Positions 37,364-46,806 of a DNA stretch of 49,841 nucleotides are shown here, piece by piece. The notes beneath the pieces are model-generated. The model was not told where the DNA came from. It saw nothing but the letters and a program-made list of their open reading frames with translations, and ran no database searches. The position numbers were made by a program, and so were the translations under genes. Location of the stretch: positions 1-49,841 of the forward strand of contig LUZE01000161.1 of the NCBI GenBank assembly GCA_001602845.1, given 5' to 3'. Every line of letters begins with the position of its first letter. Position 1 is the first letter of the stretch. The stretch comes from Bacteroidales bacterium Bact_13 (lineage in GTDB: Bacteria > Bacteroidota > Bacteroidia > Bacteroidales > UBA932).

Positions 37364-38062
37364 ATGGACAAACAGCTTAAACTCAACGGGTTCGACTGGT
37401 TCCTGATCCTGGGTACCACGGCCGTCAGCATCGCTTCCTCGCTGCTGGGCGAGGGTTGGGACACACTGGGCTTCATCGTGGCCGTCACGGGCATCGTCAA
37501 CCTGGTGCTCTGCGCCAAGGGCAACATCTGGAACTACCTGTTCGGCATCATCTACAACGCCATCTATGTCTATATCGCGTGGAAGTCGCGCCTGTTCGCC
37601 GACTCGGCCATCTACCTGCTCTATTACCTGCCGATGCAGTTCGTGGGCTGGGCCCAGTGGAAGAAGAACCGGAACCAGGACAGCGGTGCGGTGAACGCCC
37701 GCCATCTCGACCGGAAGACCGCGCTGGCGCTCCTGGCCGCGGCGGCCGTGCTGATCCCGCTCTTCGCCTGGATCCTGTCGCGCCCGGTCATCGCCGACTC
37801 GCAGCCCTGGCTCGACAGCGTCACGACGGTCGTCTCCATCCTGGCCATGTACATGATGGTCAAGGCCATCGCGGAGCAATGGTACATCTGGATCGTGCTG
37901 GATGCGGTGCAGACCATCAAGTGGACGATCGCCACGATACGGGGCGACGAACACGCCGCGCTGATGCTCGTGATGTTCGCCTTCTTCCTGGCCAATGCCG
38001 TCTACGGCCTCATTCAGTGGAATGGATTAGCGCGGCGAGCTTCGGACCCACAACAGCCGTAA
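37364..38062 (+). CDS. pnuC: PnuC family vitamin/nucleoside transporter (second paralogue)
   Basis: A 232-residue membrane protein with the family pattern GNIWNYLFGIIYNAIYVYIA, YYLPMQFVGWAQWKK and EQWYIWIVLDAVQTIKW, where tryptophans and asparagines line the substrate path. It shares little with the pnuC inside the suf operon (26026-26616), so the two probably carry different vitamins or nucleosides. It starts three bases after the peptidase-barrel gene. Its last 53 bases overlap the end of uvrC on the opposite strand. Confidence 0.88.
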   Translation: MDKQLKLNGFDWFLILGTTAVSIASSLLGEGWDTLGFIVAVTGIVNLVLCAKGNIWNYLFGIIYNAIYVYIAWKSRLFADSAIYLLYYLPMQFVGWAQWKKNRNQDSGAVNARHLDRKTALALLAAAAVLIPLFAWILSRPVIADSQPWLDSVTTVVSILAMYMMVKAIAEQWYIWIVLDAVQTIKWTIATIRGDEHAALMLVMFAFFLANAVYGLIQWNGLARRASDPQQP

Positions 38063-39497
38063 GCTCTTCCAGCGACGCTTCCTTGATCTTCTTCAGGCTC
38101 TTGAAGTGACGGAGCAGCTTCTGCTCGGTCTTCTCGCCGACGCCCGGTATCGAGCGCAGGGCGCTGACCGTCTGCTCCTTGCTGCGACGGTTCCGGTGAT
38201 GCGTGATGCCGAAGCGGTGGGCTTCGTCGCGGATCTGCATCAGCACGCGGAGCGAGCTGGAGTTGCGGTCCAGGAACAGGGGCAGCGGATCGCCGGGCAC
38301 GATGACCTCCTCCATCCGCTTGGCCAGGCCCACCACATACACCTGGTCGGCGATGCCCAGCTCCATGAGCGCCTCCAGGGCAAAGCCCAGCTGGCCCCGG
38401 CCGCCGTCGATGACGACCAGTTGCGGCAGGTCTTCCCCTTCGGCCATCATCCGGGAATAGCGGCGGTTCACCACCTCCTTCATCGAGGCGTAGTCGTTCG
38501 CGCCCACCACGGTCTTGATATTGAAATGGCGGTAGTCGCGTTTGCTCGGAAGCCCGTCGCGGAACACGACGCAGGAGGCCACGGGATTCGTGCCCTGGAT
38601 GTTCGAGTTGTCGAAACACTCGATGTGCCGGGGCGGGACCGTCATGCCGAGATCCTTCTGCAGCTGCGCGACAATCTTTTCGGATTTCTCGATCCGTCGC
38701 GGCAGTGACTTCTCTTTCAGCAGCTTGTAGGTTTCCATGTCGAGGATGCCGTGTCCCACGGCCTTCTCGCGTTCATGATGGGCCTCCAGCAGCGCGAGCC
38801 GTTCCTTCCATTCCTGGGCGTCCTCGAAGCGGAGCTCGGCGGCCGCTTCCTGCATCTTTGCCCGGCAGGCCGACATCAGCTGGCGGGTGCGGCCGCTCAG
38901 CAGGGCCTTGATCTCCTCGACCTGCGCATCGTACGCCTCCCGGCTGAAGAGGCCCTCACACGGGCCAGCGCATTTTTCCAGGTGGTAGTTGAGGCAGCAG
39001 CGCACTTTCCCAGCGGCGATCTGCTCGTCCGTGAGCGGATGGGCGCAGATGCGCAGCTTGTAGAGGCTGCCCATCAGGTCGAGCAGCCGGCGCGCGTGCT
39101 GCACCGAAGCATAGGGCCCGTAGTAGAGCGAGCCGTCCTGGACATAGCGGCGCGTCAGCATCACGCGCGGGAAGGGCTCCTTGCGGATGCAGATCCACGG
39201 ATAGGTCTTGTCGTCCTTCAGCATGATGTTGTACCGGGGCTGGAGCTGCTTGATCAGGTTGTTTTCCAGCAGCAGCGCGTCCTCCTCCGTCTCGACTACG
39301 GTGTAGCGGAGGTCGGCGATGTGTTCGACCAGGGCCCGGGTCTTGCGGTCCAGCTGTTCCGGGGGCCGGAAATACTGCGTCACGCGCCGTTTCAGGTCCT
39401 TCGCCTTGCCCACGTAGATGACCGTCCCGGCCGCGTCCAGATAGCGGTAGACTCCCGGATCGTGCGGCAGATATGCTATTTTCTCTCTGACATTCAT
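38010..39497 (-). CDS. uvrC: Excinuclease ABC subunit C, internally shortened
   Basis: A 495-residue UvrC; the usual length is about 600. The GIY-YIG nuclease (GVYRYLDAAGTVIYVGKAKD, residues 15-34), the Cys-rich region and the UvrB-binding UVR motif (about 205-241) are intact. So are the second nuclease (D297 in HIECFDNSNIQG, D364 in VVIDGGRGQL, H427 in EAHRFGI) and the C-terminal helix-hairpin-helix (IPGVGEKTEQKLLRHF). Between UVR and D297 there are 56 residues where E. coli has about 160, so roughly 100 residues are gone without frame loss. It makes the dual incision in nucleotide excision repair. Its 3' end overlaps the second pnuC by 53 bp. Confidence 0.94.
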   Translation of the reverse strand: MNVREKIAYLPHDPGVYRYLDAAGTVIYVGKAKDLKRRVTQYFRPPEQLDRKTRALVEHIADLRYTVVETEEDALLLENNLIKQLQPRYNIMLKDDKTYPWICIRKEPFPRVMLTRRYVQDGSLYYGPYASVQHARRLLDLMGSLYKLRICAHPLTDEQIAAGKVRCCLNYHLEKCAGPCEGLFSREAYDAQVEEIKALLSGRTRQLMSACRAKMQEAAAELRFEDAQEWKERLALLEAHHEREKAVGHGILDMETYKLLKEKSLPRRIEKSEKIVAQLQKDLGMTVPPRHIECFDNSNIQGTNPVASCVVFRDGLPSKRDYRHFNIKTVVGANDYASMKEVVNRRYSRMMAEGEDLPQLVVIDGGRGQLGFALEALMELGIADQVYVVGLAKRMEEVIVPGDPLPLFLDRNSSSLRVLMQIRDEAHRFGITHHRNRRSKEQTVSALRSIPGVGEKTEQKLLRHFKSLKKIKEASLEELTAVVGPKLAALIHSTE

Positions 39498-39507
39498 CGA
39501 AAAATGT

Positions 39508-39515
39508 TATCTTTG
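39508..39515 (+). promoter_or_regulatory. -7 box for the OlsF-like acyltransferase gene
   Basis: TATCTTTG lies 21 bases before the ATG at 39537. No TTTG is visible at -33. Confidence 0.55.
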
Positions 39516-39536
39516 TATTTTCAAGCGACTCCTACT

Positions 39537-41381
39537 ATGTCCAAGATAAAGACAAAGTTAATCAATAAATCCGATATAATGAAGGCCATCCATATGCGTG
39601 GCCCGATCGGATGGCTGCTCGCTTCCCTGGCCATGTGGATTTTCGGATTCAACAAGGTCAACAAGGCGAACGACCATTGCAAGCAATACCAGAATGCCGA
39701 TTTCTCTGCCCACATCCTCAAGTACGCGGGCGTGAACATCGACCTCAACCCCCAGCAATATAACTACATTCCGCAGGACGGACCGTTCATCGTCATCGCC
39801 AACCACCCCATCGGGTCTGCCGACGGCATGATCCTGAGCGCCGTCATCGGCACGATGCGCACCGACTTCAAGATCATGGCCAACTTTATCCTGTCGATGA
39901 TCCCGTCGCTGCGCGACCAGTTCATCTCCGTCAACCCGTTCTCCGACAAGACCTCCACGCGGAGCAGCCTGGCCGGCCTGCGGTTCGCGAAGGAACATGT
40001 CGCCGCGGGCGGTTCACTGGGCCTGTTCCCGGCCGGCGAAGTGTCCACCTACCAGCACGGCAAGAGCCGCACGTCGCTCAAGAAACACGAAGTGGAGGAC
40101 ATCCCGTGGCCCGCTTCGATCATCAAGTTCATCCGCAACGCGGGCGTGCCCGTGATCCCGGTCTATTTCGAGGCGCAGAATTCCCGCTGGTTCCATTTCG
40201 TGGGACGCATCCACCCCATGCTCCGCACCATCAACCTGGCCAACGAGCTCTTCAACAAGAAGGGCAAGACCATCCCGATGCGCATCGGCAAGCCAATCAT
40301 GCCCAATGAGATGTCGGAGTTCACGGAACTCTCCCATCTGGGCGGATACCTGCGCAGCCGCGTCTACGCAATGGAAGCGGAATTCAACAACACCAACGCC
40401 GAGCTCATCAAGCCGCCGGAGCTGGTCACGCCCATCGCCCTTCCGCGCGACAAGAAGGCCGTGGTCAAGGAATTCGACCGCCTCAAGAACGCCGGCAAGT
40501 TGTTGTTCGAGGTGGCCACCTACCAGTGCTACCTGGCCGAGCAGAGCGAGATTCCCATCGCGATGATCGAACTCGGACGCCGCCGCGAGGAGTCGTTCCG
40601 CGCCACGGGCGAAGGCAGCAACCACGACATCGACGTCGACGATTACGACAAATACTACAAGCACCTGATTCTCTGGGACTCCAAACGCAAGCGCATCGCC
40701 GGCGGCTACCGCCTGGGCATCGGCAAGGAGATCTTCGAGAAGTACGGCGGCACGGAAGGCTTCTACACCAGCTCGCTGTTCACCTATTCCGAAGGTTTCG
40801 CCGACACGCTCCGCGAGACCATCGAGCTGGGCCGTTCCTTCGTCAGCCTCGAGTACCAGAAAGAGGCCCTGCCGCTGATGCTGCTACTCAAAGGCCTGAT
40901 GCACACGCTGATGCGCTATCCCGACGCAGTCTATTTCATCGGCCCGGTGAGCATCAGCAACTCATACCCGAAGTTCTACCAGAGCCTGATGGTGTATTAC
41001 CTGGAGAACATGCACAACGCGAAGCTGCCCGAGAATTCTGCCGTCCCGACCATGGCCTTCGAGCCGGACTACCTGAAGCTCAACCCGAAGGACCTGCTCC
41101 GGCACAAGATGGACAATTTCGAGAAGTTCGACCGTTTCATGATGCGCCTGTCGGACAACACGTACCGCATGCCGACGCTGGTGAAGAAGTACATGAAGGT
41201 CAACGCGCGCATCATCACGTTCAACGTCGACCCGCTGTTCAACTACAGCGTCGACGGCCTGATCATCCTGCGCATCAAGGACTATCCTCGCGCCGAGATC
41301 ATGCAGATGACCAAGGACATCACCAATCCCGCCGAACGCGAAGCCATCATGAACCGCTTCGGGTACAGCCTGAAAGACTAA
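39537..41381 (+). CDS. Two-domain acyltransferase: PlsC-like plus OlsB-like (OlsF-type)
   Basis: A 614-residue protein. The N-terminal half is a PlsC-like O-acyltransferase with VIANHPIGSADGMIL (His90, Asp96; spacing HX5D, one longer than the usual HX4D) and LGLFPAGEVSTYQHGKSRTS. The C-terminal half is an OlsB-type N-acyltransferase: AMIELGRRREESFRATGEGS, HLILWDSKRKRIAGGYRLGI, ELGRSFVSLEYQKEALPLML and YFIGPVSISNSYP. Bifunctional OlsF enzymes of this order make ornithine lipids in Flavobacterium and Serratia, so this protein may make an ornithine- or glycine-type lipid alone. It is separate from the GlsA/GlsB-like pair at 28106-30041, so the genome encodes two such routes. Confidence 0.82.
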   Translation: MSKIKTKLINKSDIMKAIHMRGPIGWLLASLAMWIFGFNKVNKANDHCKQYQNADFSAHILKYAGVNIDLNPQQYNYIPQDGPFIVIANHPIGSADGMILSAVIGTMRTDFKIMANFILSMIPSLRDQFISVNPFSDKTSTRSSLAGLRFAKEHVAAGGSLGLFPAGEVSTYQHGKSRTSLKKHEVEDIPWPASIIKFIRNAGVPVIPVYFEAQNSRWFHFVGRIHPMLRTINLANELFNKKGKTIPMRIGKPIMPNEMSEFTELSHLGGYLRSRVYAMEAEFNNTNAELIKPPELVTPIALPRDKKAVVKEFDRLKNAGKLLFEVATYQCYLAEQSEIPIAMIELGRRREESFRATGEGSNHDIDVDDYDKYYKHLILWDSKRKRIAGGYRLGIGKEIFEKYGGTEGFYTSSLFTYSEGFADTLRETIELGRSFVSLEYQKEALPLMLLLKGLMHTLMRYPDAVYFIGPVSISNSYPKFYQSLMVYYLENMHNAKLPENSAVPTMAFEPDYLKLNPKDLLRHKMDNFEKFDRFMMRLSDNTYRMPTLVKKYMKVNARIITFNVDPLFNYSVDGLIILRIKDYPRAEIMQMTKDITNPAEREAIMNRFGYSLKD

Positions 41382-41397
41382 CAACCTTTTTTAGAAA

Positions 41398-41643
41398 TCA
41401 AGGCACCGGGTCGTAACCGGAGCCACCCCAGGGGGCGCAGCGCAGGATCCGCTTGATTGCCAGCCAGCCGCCCTTCAGCAGGCCATGCTTCTGCAGGGCT
41501 TCCAGCGCATAATTCGAGCAGGTGGGCGTGTAACGGCACTGCCGCCCCATGTAGGGCGACAGCGTGACCTGATACAGGCGGATCAGCTTAACGGGAAGCC
41601 AGATCGTCCAGGACCTGGGAGACGCTTTTTTCGATTCGTTCAT
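41398..41643 (-). CDS. yidD: Membrane protein insertion efficiency factor YidD
   Basis: An 81-residue YidD with [20 protein letters not shown] and [13 protein letters not shown], where the Cys residues and the [12 protein letters not shown] end are conserved. It is thought to help YidC insert membrane proteins. Its first 56 bases overlap the 3' end of rnpA in another frame; this overlap is a known arrangement. An alternative start lies three codons upstream at 41652. Confidence 0.95.
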   Translation of the reverse strand: MNESKKASPRSWTIWLPVKLIRLYQVTLSPYMGRQCRYTPTCSNYALEALQKHGLLKGGWLAIKRILRCAPWGGSGYDPVP

Positions 41644-41893
41644 AATCCTCAACCTGTTTCCCGATATAATAGATGAAAACGTCGAGATTGCCGGCAGCCC
41701 CGGGGCCGCCGCTGCGCCGCCATGCCTCGCGCAGACGCCGCTTCAGCAGGTTGCGCCGGACCGCGCGCTTGAAATTGCGCTTGGGAACCGATACGCCGAA
41801 ATCACCTTCCCCCTCCTGGTAACAGACCTTGAGCGGATAGCGGAACACGACCTGTCCCGTCCTCAGCAGGGAAAGGATCCGGCGTTCATTCAT
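41588..41893 (-). CDS. rnpA: Ribonuclease P protein component
   Basis: A 101-residue Rnp[21 protein letters not shown], then the RNA-binding signature [20 protein letters not shown]. It binds the catalytic RNA of RNase P for tRNA 5' maturation. It overlaps hemD upstream by four bases and yidD downstream by about 56 bases. The usual partner rpmH (L34) is not next to it. Confidence 0.95.
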   Translation of the reverse strand: MNERRILSLLRTGQVVFRYPLKVCYQEGEGDFGVSVPKRNFKRAVRRNLLKRRLREAWRRSGGPGAAGNLDVFIYYIGKQVEDYERIEKSVSQVLDDLASR

Positions 41894-42636
41894 CGCGGAG
41901 CGTTTGCTTCAAGATAGCCGGCCAGCGCCTCGGCGACGGAACGTGCCGCCGGCGTGGGCGCGGGGACTGCGACCGAAAGGCCCGCTTCCTTCATAGCCTT
42001 TGCCGTAGAAGGGCCGTAGGTCACGAACACCATGTCTTCCTGCTTGAACTCCGGGTAGTTTTCCTGCAGCGACTTGACGTCGGCGGGGCTGTAGAACGCC
42101 GCCACCTGGTAATCGTGCAGGCTGATGTCGTGGATGTCGTTGCTGACCGTGCGGACGAACACCGCGCTGCCGTGCTTCAGGTTCTCCTTCGTGAAAAGCT
42201 TGTGCACGTCGGGCTTCAGGCTGTCGGTGCAGGCGATCAGGAAATGTTCGTTCTTGTGCTTCGTGCCGATGGCCGCCACCATCGAGGCAACCGTTCCCGT
42301 GCCGTAGAAAATCTTCCGCTTGCGATAGACGATGTATTTCTGCAGGTACACGGCGATGGCCTCGCTCTGGCAGAAATATTTCATCGTTTCGGGAATGTTG
42401 ACGCGTGTCTGCTCACAGATCTTGAAGAAAGAATCGATGGCCAGACGTGAAGTGAACACGATGGCCGTATAGTCGAGGATGGTAACCCTCTGGGCGATGA
42501 AATCGCGAACCGAAACCCCCTCCACCTTGAAAAACGGGCGGAAATCGATCTGTACGCCCCATTTTGCGATCAGGTCGGTATAGGGCGACGTGCCGGAAGG
42601 TTCGGTTTGCGAGATGAGAATTCGTTTAATTTCCAT
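41890..42636 (-). CDS. hemD: Uroporphyrinogen-III synthase
   Basis: A 248-residue HemD-family protein. Sequence conservation in this family is low; the recognisable parts are ILISQTEPSGTSPYTDLIAK, AIVFTSRLAIDSFFKI and VFVTYGPSTAKAMKEAGL. It cyclises hydroxymethylbilane to uroporphyrinogen III in the haem/corrinoid pathway. The assignment is also supported by the DUF4271 gene immediately upstream (11-bp overlap), a pairing I know from Bacteroidales. It is followed by rnpA with a four-base overlap. Confidence 0.88.
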   Translation of the reverse strand: MEIKRILISQTEPSGTSPYTDLIAKWGVQIDFRPFFKVEGVSVRDFIAQRVTILDYTAIVFTSRLAIDSFFKICEQTRVNIPETMKYFCQSEAIAVYLQKYIVYRKRKIFYGTGTVASMVAAIGTKHKNEHFLIACTDSLKPDVHKLFTKENLKHGSAVFVRTVSNDIHDISLHDYQVAAFYSPADVKSLQENYPEFKQEDMVFVTYGPSTAKAMKEAGLSVAVPAPTPAARSVAEALAGYLEANAPR

Positions 42637-43306
42637 TCATCAAATAATTAACTGCCACACAAACCGGCAATATTTCGAGCGTGCAAAGATACAAAACCCA
42701 AAAAAAAGACGAAAATCCAGTTGCAGAAATCAACTGTAAACTGCGGACGGCATAGAAAAGATAGCCGATCAGTGCCACAATTGACAAATAAATGCGAAAA
42801 GTTGCAAAAATGCGGGACGGAAGCATCATCAGCACGGGGACGGGCAGGAAAGTGGCCAGCGCGACCATCAGGAAGATGCCGTAGCCGACCCGCTCCACCG
42901 ACCGGACCGCCGCCTGGCGTCCGCTCAGCCAGGCAAACAGCGCATACATGGCCTTCCTGAGCAGGAGAAGCCCGCAAAGGACACCGAAGACCAGCAGGAA
43001 ACTGTTTCCCAGGCCCGCCATCCGGAGCGCGACGGCGTAGAACGGAACCACCAGGATGTACATCATGATGATGGAGTCGCAGAGATACTTGTTGCCCAGT
43101 GTCTCGGAAGTGGGATAGGCGCCGCGGAAGAAGGAGGAAGAGCCGCTGATGGCCGCCACCAGGCGGCTGTAGAGGAGGACCAGGGCGAGCGATATCAGCA
43201 ACAGGAACGCCAGCACGAAGGGATCGGGCGCTCCCGTCCCCAGCGCTTTCGTCACCGCGTCCCCGTCGAGGGACAACCTGCTTCCCGGCCAGATATCCAC
43301 TGTCAT
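42626..43306 (-). CDS. DUF4271 membrane protein
   Basis: A 226-residue protein with about six membrane segments and the family pattern (FFRGAYPTSETLGNKYLCDS, then FFWVLYLCTLEILPV). DUF4271 is restricted mainly to Bacteroidota and is usually found next to hemD; its function is unknown. It overlaps hemD by 11 bases, and its start is fused to the stop of the SUI1 gene (TAATG). Confidence 0.85.
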   Translation of the reverse strand: MTVDIWPGSRLSLDGDAVTKALGTGAPDPFVLAFLLLISLALVLLYSRLVAAISGSSSFFRGAYPTSETLGNKYLCDSIIMMYILVVPFYAVALRMAGLGNSFLLVFGVLCGLLLLRKAMYALFAWLSGRQAAVRSVERVGYGIFLMVALATFLPVPVLMMLPSRIFATFRIYLSIVALIGYLFYAVRSLQLISATGFSSFFWVLYLCTLEILPVCVAVNYLMNGN

Positions 43307-43644
43307 TAATTCCCCCGTTTGGCCTGATGGCCCATCTCCTTCAAGATTGCAACCACCTTGTCGCGGACATCACCCTGGATGAGGATCTCGCCGTCCTTGA
43401 CCGTTCCGCCCGTGCCGCAGCGCGTCTTGAGCGCCTTGCCCAGTGCCTCGAGCGCTTCGTCGGAGCCCGTGAAGCCGCTCACCAGCGTCACCTGCTTGCC
43501 GGCCCTGTGGCGCCGGTCGATCGTGACGGTCAGCCGCTGCTTCCGCAGCTCCTGGGGAACAGCCGTTTCAGCGTCCCCGGGCGTCGCTTCCGGAACTTCT
43601 ACGCCAAACTTCCCCGCAAGGATATCTTTCCAGTCCTGTGGCAT
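43306..43644 (-). CDS. yciH: SUI1/YciH family translation initiation factor homologue
   Basis: A 112-residue protein whose C-terminal half is the SUI1/eIF1 fold: KQVTLVSGFTGSDEALEALG, KTRCGTGGTVKDGEILIQGD and VRDKVVAILKEMGH. In bacteria YciH-type proteins bind the 30S subunit and affect initiation fidelity. The N-terminal 35 residues are linker-like. It is first in the operon yciH-DUF4271-hemD-rnpA-yidD. A TAACTTTG box on the minus strand at 43664-43671 lies 19 bases before its ATG. Confidence 0.92.
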   Translation of the reverse strand: MPQDWKDILAGKFGVEVPEATPGDAETAVPQELRKQRLTVTIDRRHRAGKQVTLVSGFTGSDEALEALGKALKTRCGTGGTVKDGEILIQGDVRDKVVAILKEMGHQAKRGN

Positions 43645-43663
43645 TGCAGTTGCAAATTTTTCG

Positions 43664-43691
43664 CAAAGTTAGTGATAAAACCTTATCTTTG
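43664..43691. promoter_or_regulatory. Divergent promoters between yciH and the DUF2723 gene
   Basis: TAACTTTG on the minus strand (43664-43671) serves the yciH operon. TATCTTTG on the plus strand (43684-43691) lies 37 bases before the DUF2723 ATG. Both match TAnnTTTG. Confidence 0.6.
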
Positions 43692-43728
43692 CTATTTAGT
43701 CCAAAAAAGTTTGAAATCAGATATCTCT

Positions 43729-46700
43729 ATGGATAAGACCCTGTTCCGCCGGATCAACCGCATCATCTCCGCCTGCGTGGCCGTCCTCGCGTCGCTGGTT
43801 TACCTGCTGACGATCGAGCCCACGACCAGCTTCTGGGACTGCGGCGAATTCATCGCATCGTCATATAAACTCGAAGTCGGACACCCGCCGGGAAACATGG
43901 TGTTCAACCTGTTCGCCCGCATTTTCACGATCTTCACCGGGGCTTCGCACGCAGCCGTCGCCGTCAACGCGATGAGCGCCATCTGCTCGGGCCTGACCAT
44001 CTTCTTCCTCTACCTGACCATCGTCCACTTCGGACGGCGGATCTTCGAGAAACGCGGCAAGGCCCTCACCACCGGCAACGCCGTCGCCCTGTTCGGCGCC
44101 GGCATCGTGGGCGCATTCGCCTACTGCTTCTCCGACACGTTCTGGTTCTCGGCCGTAGAAGGCGAGGTCTATGCGATGTCCTCCCTCTTCACCGCCGCCG
44201 TGTTCTGGGCCGCGCTCAAATGGGAGGAACAGGCGGACAGCCCGTACGCCAACCGCTGGCTGGTACTCATCTGCTTCCTGATGGGCCTTTCGATCGGCGT
44301 CCACCTGCTGAACCTGCTGACCGTCCCGGCCATCGTGTTCCTGATCTACTACAAGAAGAAGCACGACCAGCCCGTCTCGTTCCTGAAGGCCTTCGGCGTA
44401 CTGGCGCTTTCCGGCGTCATCCTGGGCATCATCCTGTTCGGCATCATCCCGTACCTGCCGCGATTCGCAGCCGGCTTCGACCGCCTGTTCGTCAACGGAT
44501 TCGGCACCCGCTTCGACGTGGGCGCCGCCATCTTCATGGTCCTGTTCCTGGCCGCCTGCTTCGTGCTGATGTACATCTTCCGCAAGCGCGAGAAGCCCCT
44601 GGCGCACACCATCACGCTCATGGTCACCGCCATCATCATCGGCTACTCGCTCTTCACCGTGACCATCATCCGGTCCAGCGCCGGAACGCCGATGAACGAG
44701 TACCAGCCCGACAACCCGTATTCCCTGATCCGTTACCTGGGCCGCGAGCAGTACGGTGACAACCCGATCCTGTACGGGCAGATGTTCACATCGCCGTACG
44801 AGATCAAGGAAAAGCCTTACTACACCCCGCTGGACGGCAAATATTTCAAGGCCGAAAACATCGATGCCGACTATCCGGCTTCTGCCAGGATGGTATTCCC
44901 CCGCATGTGGAACGGCTTCGACGAGCGCTACAAGGAGTTCTACAAGACCTACGTCACCCGCTACAACACGCGCAACGCCACCATCTACGGCAAGAGCTAC
45001 CGGTTCCAGATGCCCTCGATGGCCGACAACCTGCGGTTCTTCTTCGACTACCAGGTGAACTATATGTACGTGCGCTACTTCATGTGGAACTTCGTGGGAC
45101 GCCAGAACGACTTCCACGGGCAGATTCCGGGCGACCGGGTCTCCGGCAACTGGGAGAGCGGCATCGGGGCCATCGACCGCATGCGGCTGGGTGACCAGAG
45201 CGAAGGACCTGACTTCATGATCCACAACCGGGCCAAGAACCACTATTTCTTCCTGCCGCTGCTGCTGGGTCTGATCGGCTTCTTCTTCCAGCTGCGCCAC
45301 GACGGGCGCAACAGCTGGGTGACGGGGCTGCTGTTCCTGCTTACCGGCCTGGCCATCGTGATCTACCTGAACCAGCCGCCTTTCCAGGTACGCGAGCGCG
45401 ACTACGCGTATGCGGGTTCCTTCTATGTCTTTGCGCTATGGATCGGACTCGGGGTGCTGGCGCTACAGAACTGGCTGGAGAAGCTTTCCAAGAAGGCGGA
45501 CGGCATTCCGGTGGCGGCCGTCGCCACGGCCATCGGCCTGGTGGTGCCCGTGCTGATGGGCTGCCAGAACTGGGACGACCATGACCGAAGCGGCCGCTAC
45601 ACGGCCCGCGACATGGCCTGGAACCACCTGATCGGCTGCGCACCCAATGCGATGCTGGTCACGCACGGCGACAACGACACCTTCCCGCTGTGGTACATCC
45701 AGGAAGTGGAGGGCGTCCGGACCGACGTGCGCATCCTCAACTCCTCGCTGCTGGGAACCGACTGGTACATCGACCAGATGAAGTGCCGGTTCTACGACTC
45801 CGACCCGGTGAACATCACCATCCCGCGCAAGCAGTACCTGTACGGCACCAACGACTTCACGCCCGTCATCGACGTGGTGGACCGCCCCATCCTGGCATCC
45901 GAAGCCATCGATATTTTCAAGGACGAGCGTTACCGCCGCGACGGGCAGGATTTCATCCCCGGCCACAAGATCCTGGTCCCGGTCGACAAGGAGAACGCCC
46001 TCCGGAGCGGCATCGTCCCGGAATCGATGCGCGACAGCATCCAGGATTACCTCGTGCTCAACATCAGCGGCGACAACCTAACCAAGTTCAACCTGGTGAT
46101 GCTCGACATCCTCGCCCACTACGACTGGTCGCGGCCCCTGTACTTCGTCTCGCGCGGTGAAACCACGCTGGGCCTGGAGCCGTGGCTCCAGTACGACGGT
46201 TTCGTGTACAAGGTGGTCCCGTTCCTCAACGACTACGGCGACCGGGAACAGACCATCGACGCGGACGCCCTCTACACGCGGATCATGCGGGATTACCGGC
46301 TGGAATCGCTGGCAGACACGACGGTGAACTACGACTACCAGAACCTCTACACCTTCACGGCCGTGATTCCCGTGCGCGACATCTTCGCGACCACGGCCAA
46401 CGCGCTGATCGACAAGGGCGAGTACATCAAGGCCGAGAGCGTGCTCGACAAGTGCGTGGAAGTGATGCCTGACCGCAACTTCCCGTACAACGTCGCCATG
46501 CTGCGCAGCGTCAACGAATGGTCGATGCTCTCCATCATCGAGGGATATATGCGGATCGGCAAGCCTGAAAAGGCCATTGCCATCGGCGACCGGATGGCCG
46601 ACGAGACGATCCAGACGATGCTCTATTACTCGACGCCCATCGGTCCCGGCGAGGATGACGTGCTTTCGAAGAAACTGGCCGACGACTCCGCGTCGATCTA

Positions 46701-46782
46701 TCTCTATCTGGTCCGGCTGTACCAGACGTTCGGGCAGAAGGACGCCGCCGACAGGCTCGAAGAGAAGCTGAAGGGATTTTAG
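43729..46782 (+). CDS. DUF2723 membrane glycosyltransferase-like protein
   Basis: A 1017-residue protein. The N-terminus has the DUF2723 signature TIEPTTSFWDCGEFIASSYK and LEVGHPPGNMVFNLFARIFT, where the acidic DCGE resembles GT-C catalytic loops. About eleven membrane segments follow, with a large extracytoplasmic part (from about residue 580) that includes VRERDYAYAGSFYVFALW and THGDNDTFPLWYIQEVEG. The C-terminus looks TPR-like. DUF2723 is related to eukaryotic TMEM260, an O-mannosyltransferase, so protein O-glycosylation in the periplasm is a fair guess. The ATG at 43729 was chosen because it begins the signature-containing N-terminus and follows a -7 box. Confidence 0.88.
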   Translation: MDKTLFRRINRIISACVAVLASLVYLLTIEPTTSFWDCGEFIASSYKLEVGHPPGNMVFNLFARIFTIFTGASHAAVAVNAMSAICSGLTIFFLYLTIVHFGRRIFEKRGKALTTGNAVALFGAGIVGAFAYCFSDTFWFSAVEGEVYAMSSLFTAAVFWAALKWEEQADSPYANRWLVLICFLMGLSIGVHLLNLLTVPAIVFLIYYKKKHDQPVSFLKAFGVLALSGVILGIILFGIIPYLPRFAAGFDRLFVNGFGTRFDVGAAIFMVLFLAACFVLMYIFRKREKPLAHTITLMVTAIIIGYSLFTVTIIRSSAGTPMNEYQPDNPYSLIRYLGREQYGDNPILYGQMFTSPYEIKEKPYYTPLDGKYFKAENIDADYPASARMVFPRMWNGFDERYKEFYKTYVTRYNTRNATIYGKSYRFQMPSMADNLRFFFDYQVNYMYVRYFMWNFVGRQNDFHGQIPGDRVSGNWESGIGAIDRMRLGDQSEGPDFMIHNRAKNHYFFLPLLLGLIGFFFQLRHDGRNSWVTGLLFLLTGLAIVIYLNQPPFQVRERDYAYAGSFYVFALWIGLGVLALQNWLEKLSKKADGIPVAAVATAIGLVVPVLMGCQNWDDHDRSGRYTARDMAWNHLIGCAPNAMLVTHGDNDTFPLWYIQEVEGVRTDVRILNSSLLGTDWYIDQMKCRFYDSDPVNITIPRKQYLYGTNDFTPVIDVVDRPILASEAIDIFKDERYRRDGQDFIPGHKILVPVDKENALRSGIVPESMRDSIQDYLVLNISGDNLTKFNLVMLDILAHYDWSRPLYFVSRGETTLGLEPWLQYDGFVYKVVPFLNDYGDREQTIDADALYTRIMRDYRLESLADTTVNYDYQNLYTFTAVIPVRDIFATTANALIDKGEYIKAESVLDKCVEVMPDRNFPYNVAMLRSVNEWSMLSIIEGYMRIGKPEKAIAIGDRMADETIQTMLYYSTPIGPGEDDVLSKKLADDSASIYLYLVRLYQTFGQKDAADRLEEKLKGF

Positions 46783-46806
46783 TCCGGCCGGGCGTTTCCC
46801 GACCCT

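Noticed and set aside
43861-45300. A long minus-strand frame inside the DUF2723 gene
   Set aside because: Antisense shadow: the plus strand carries membrane segments and family motifs, while this frame has none.
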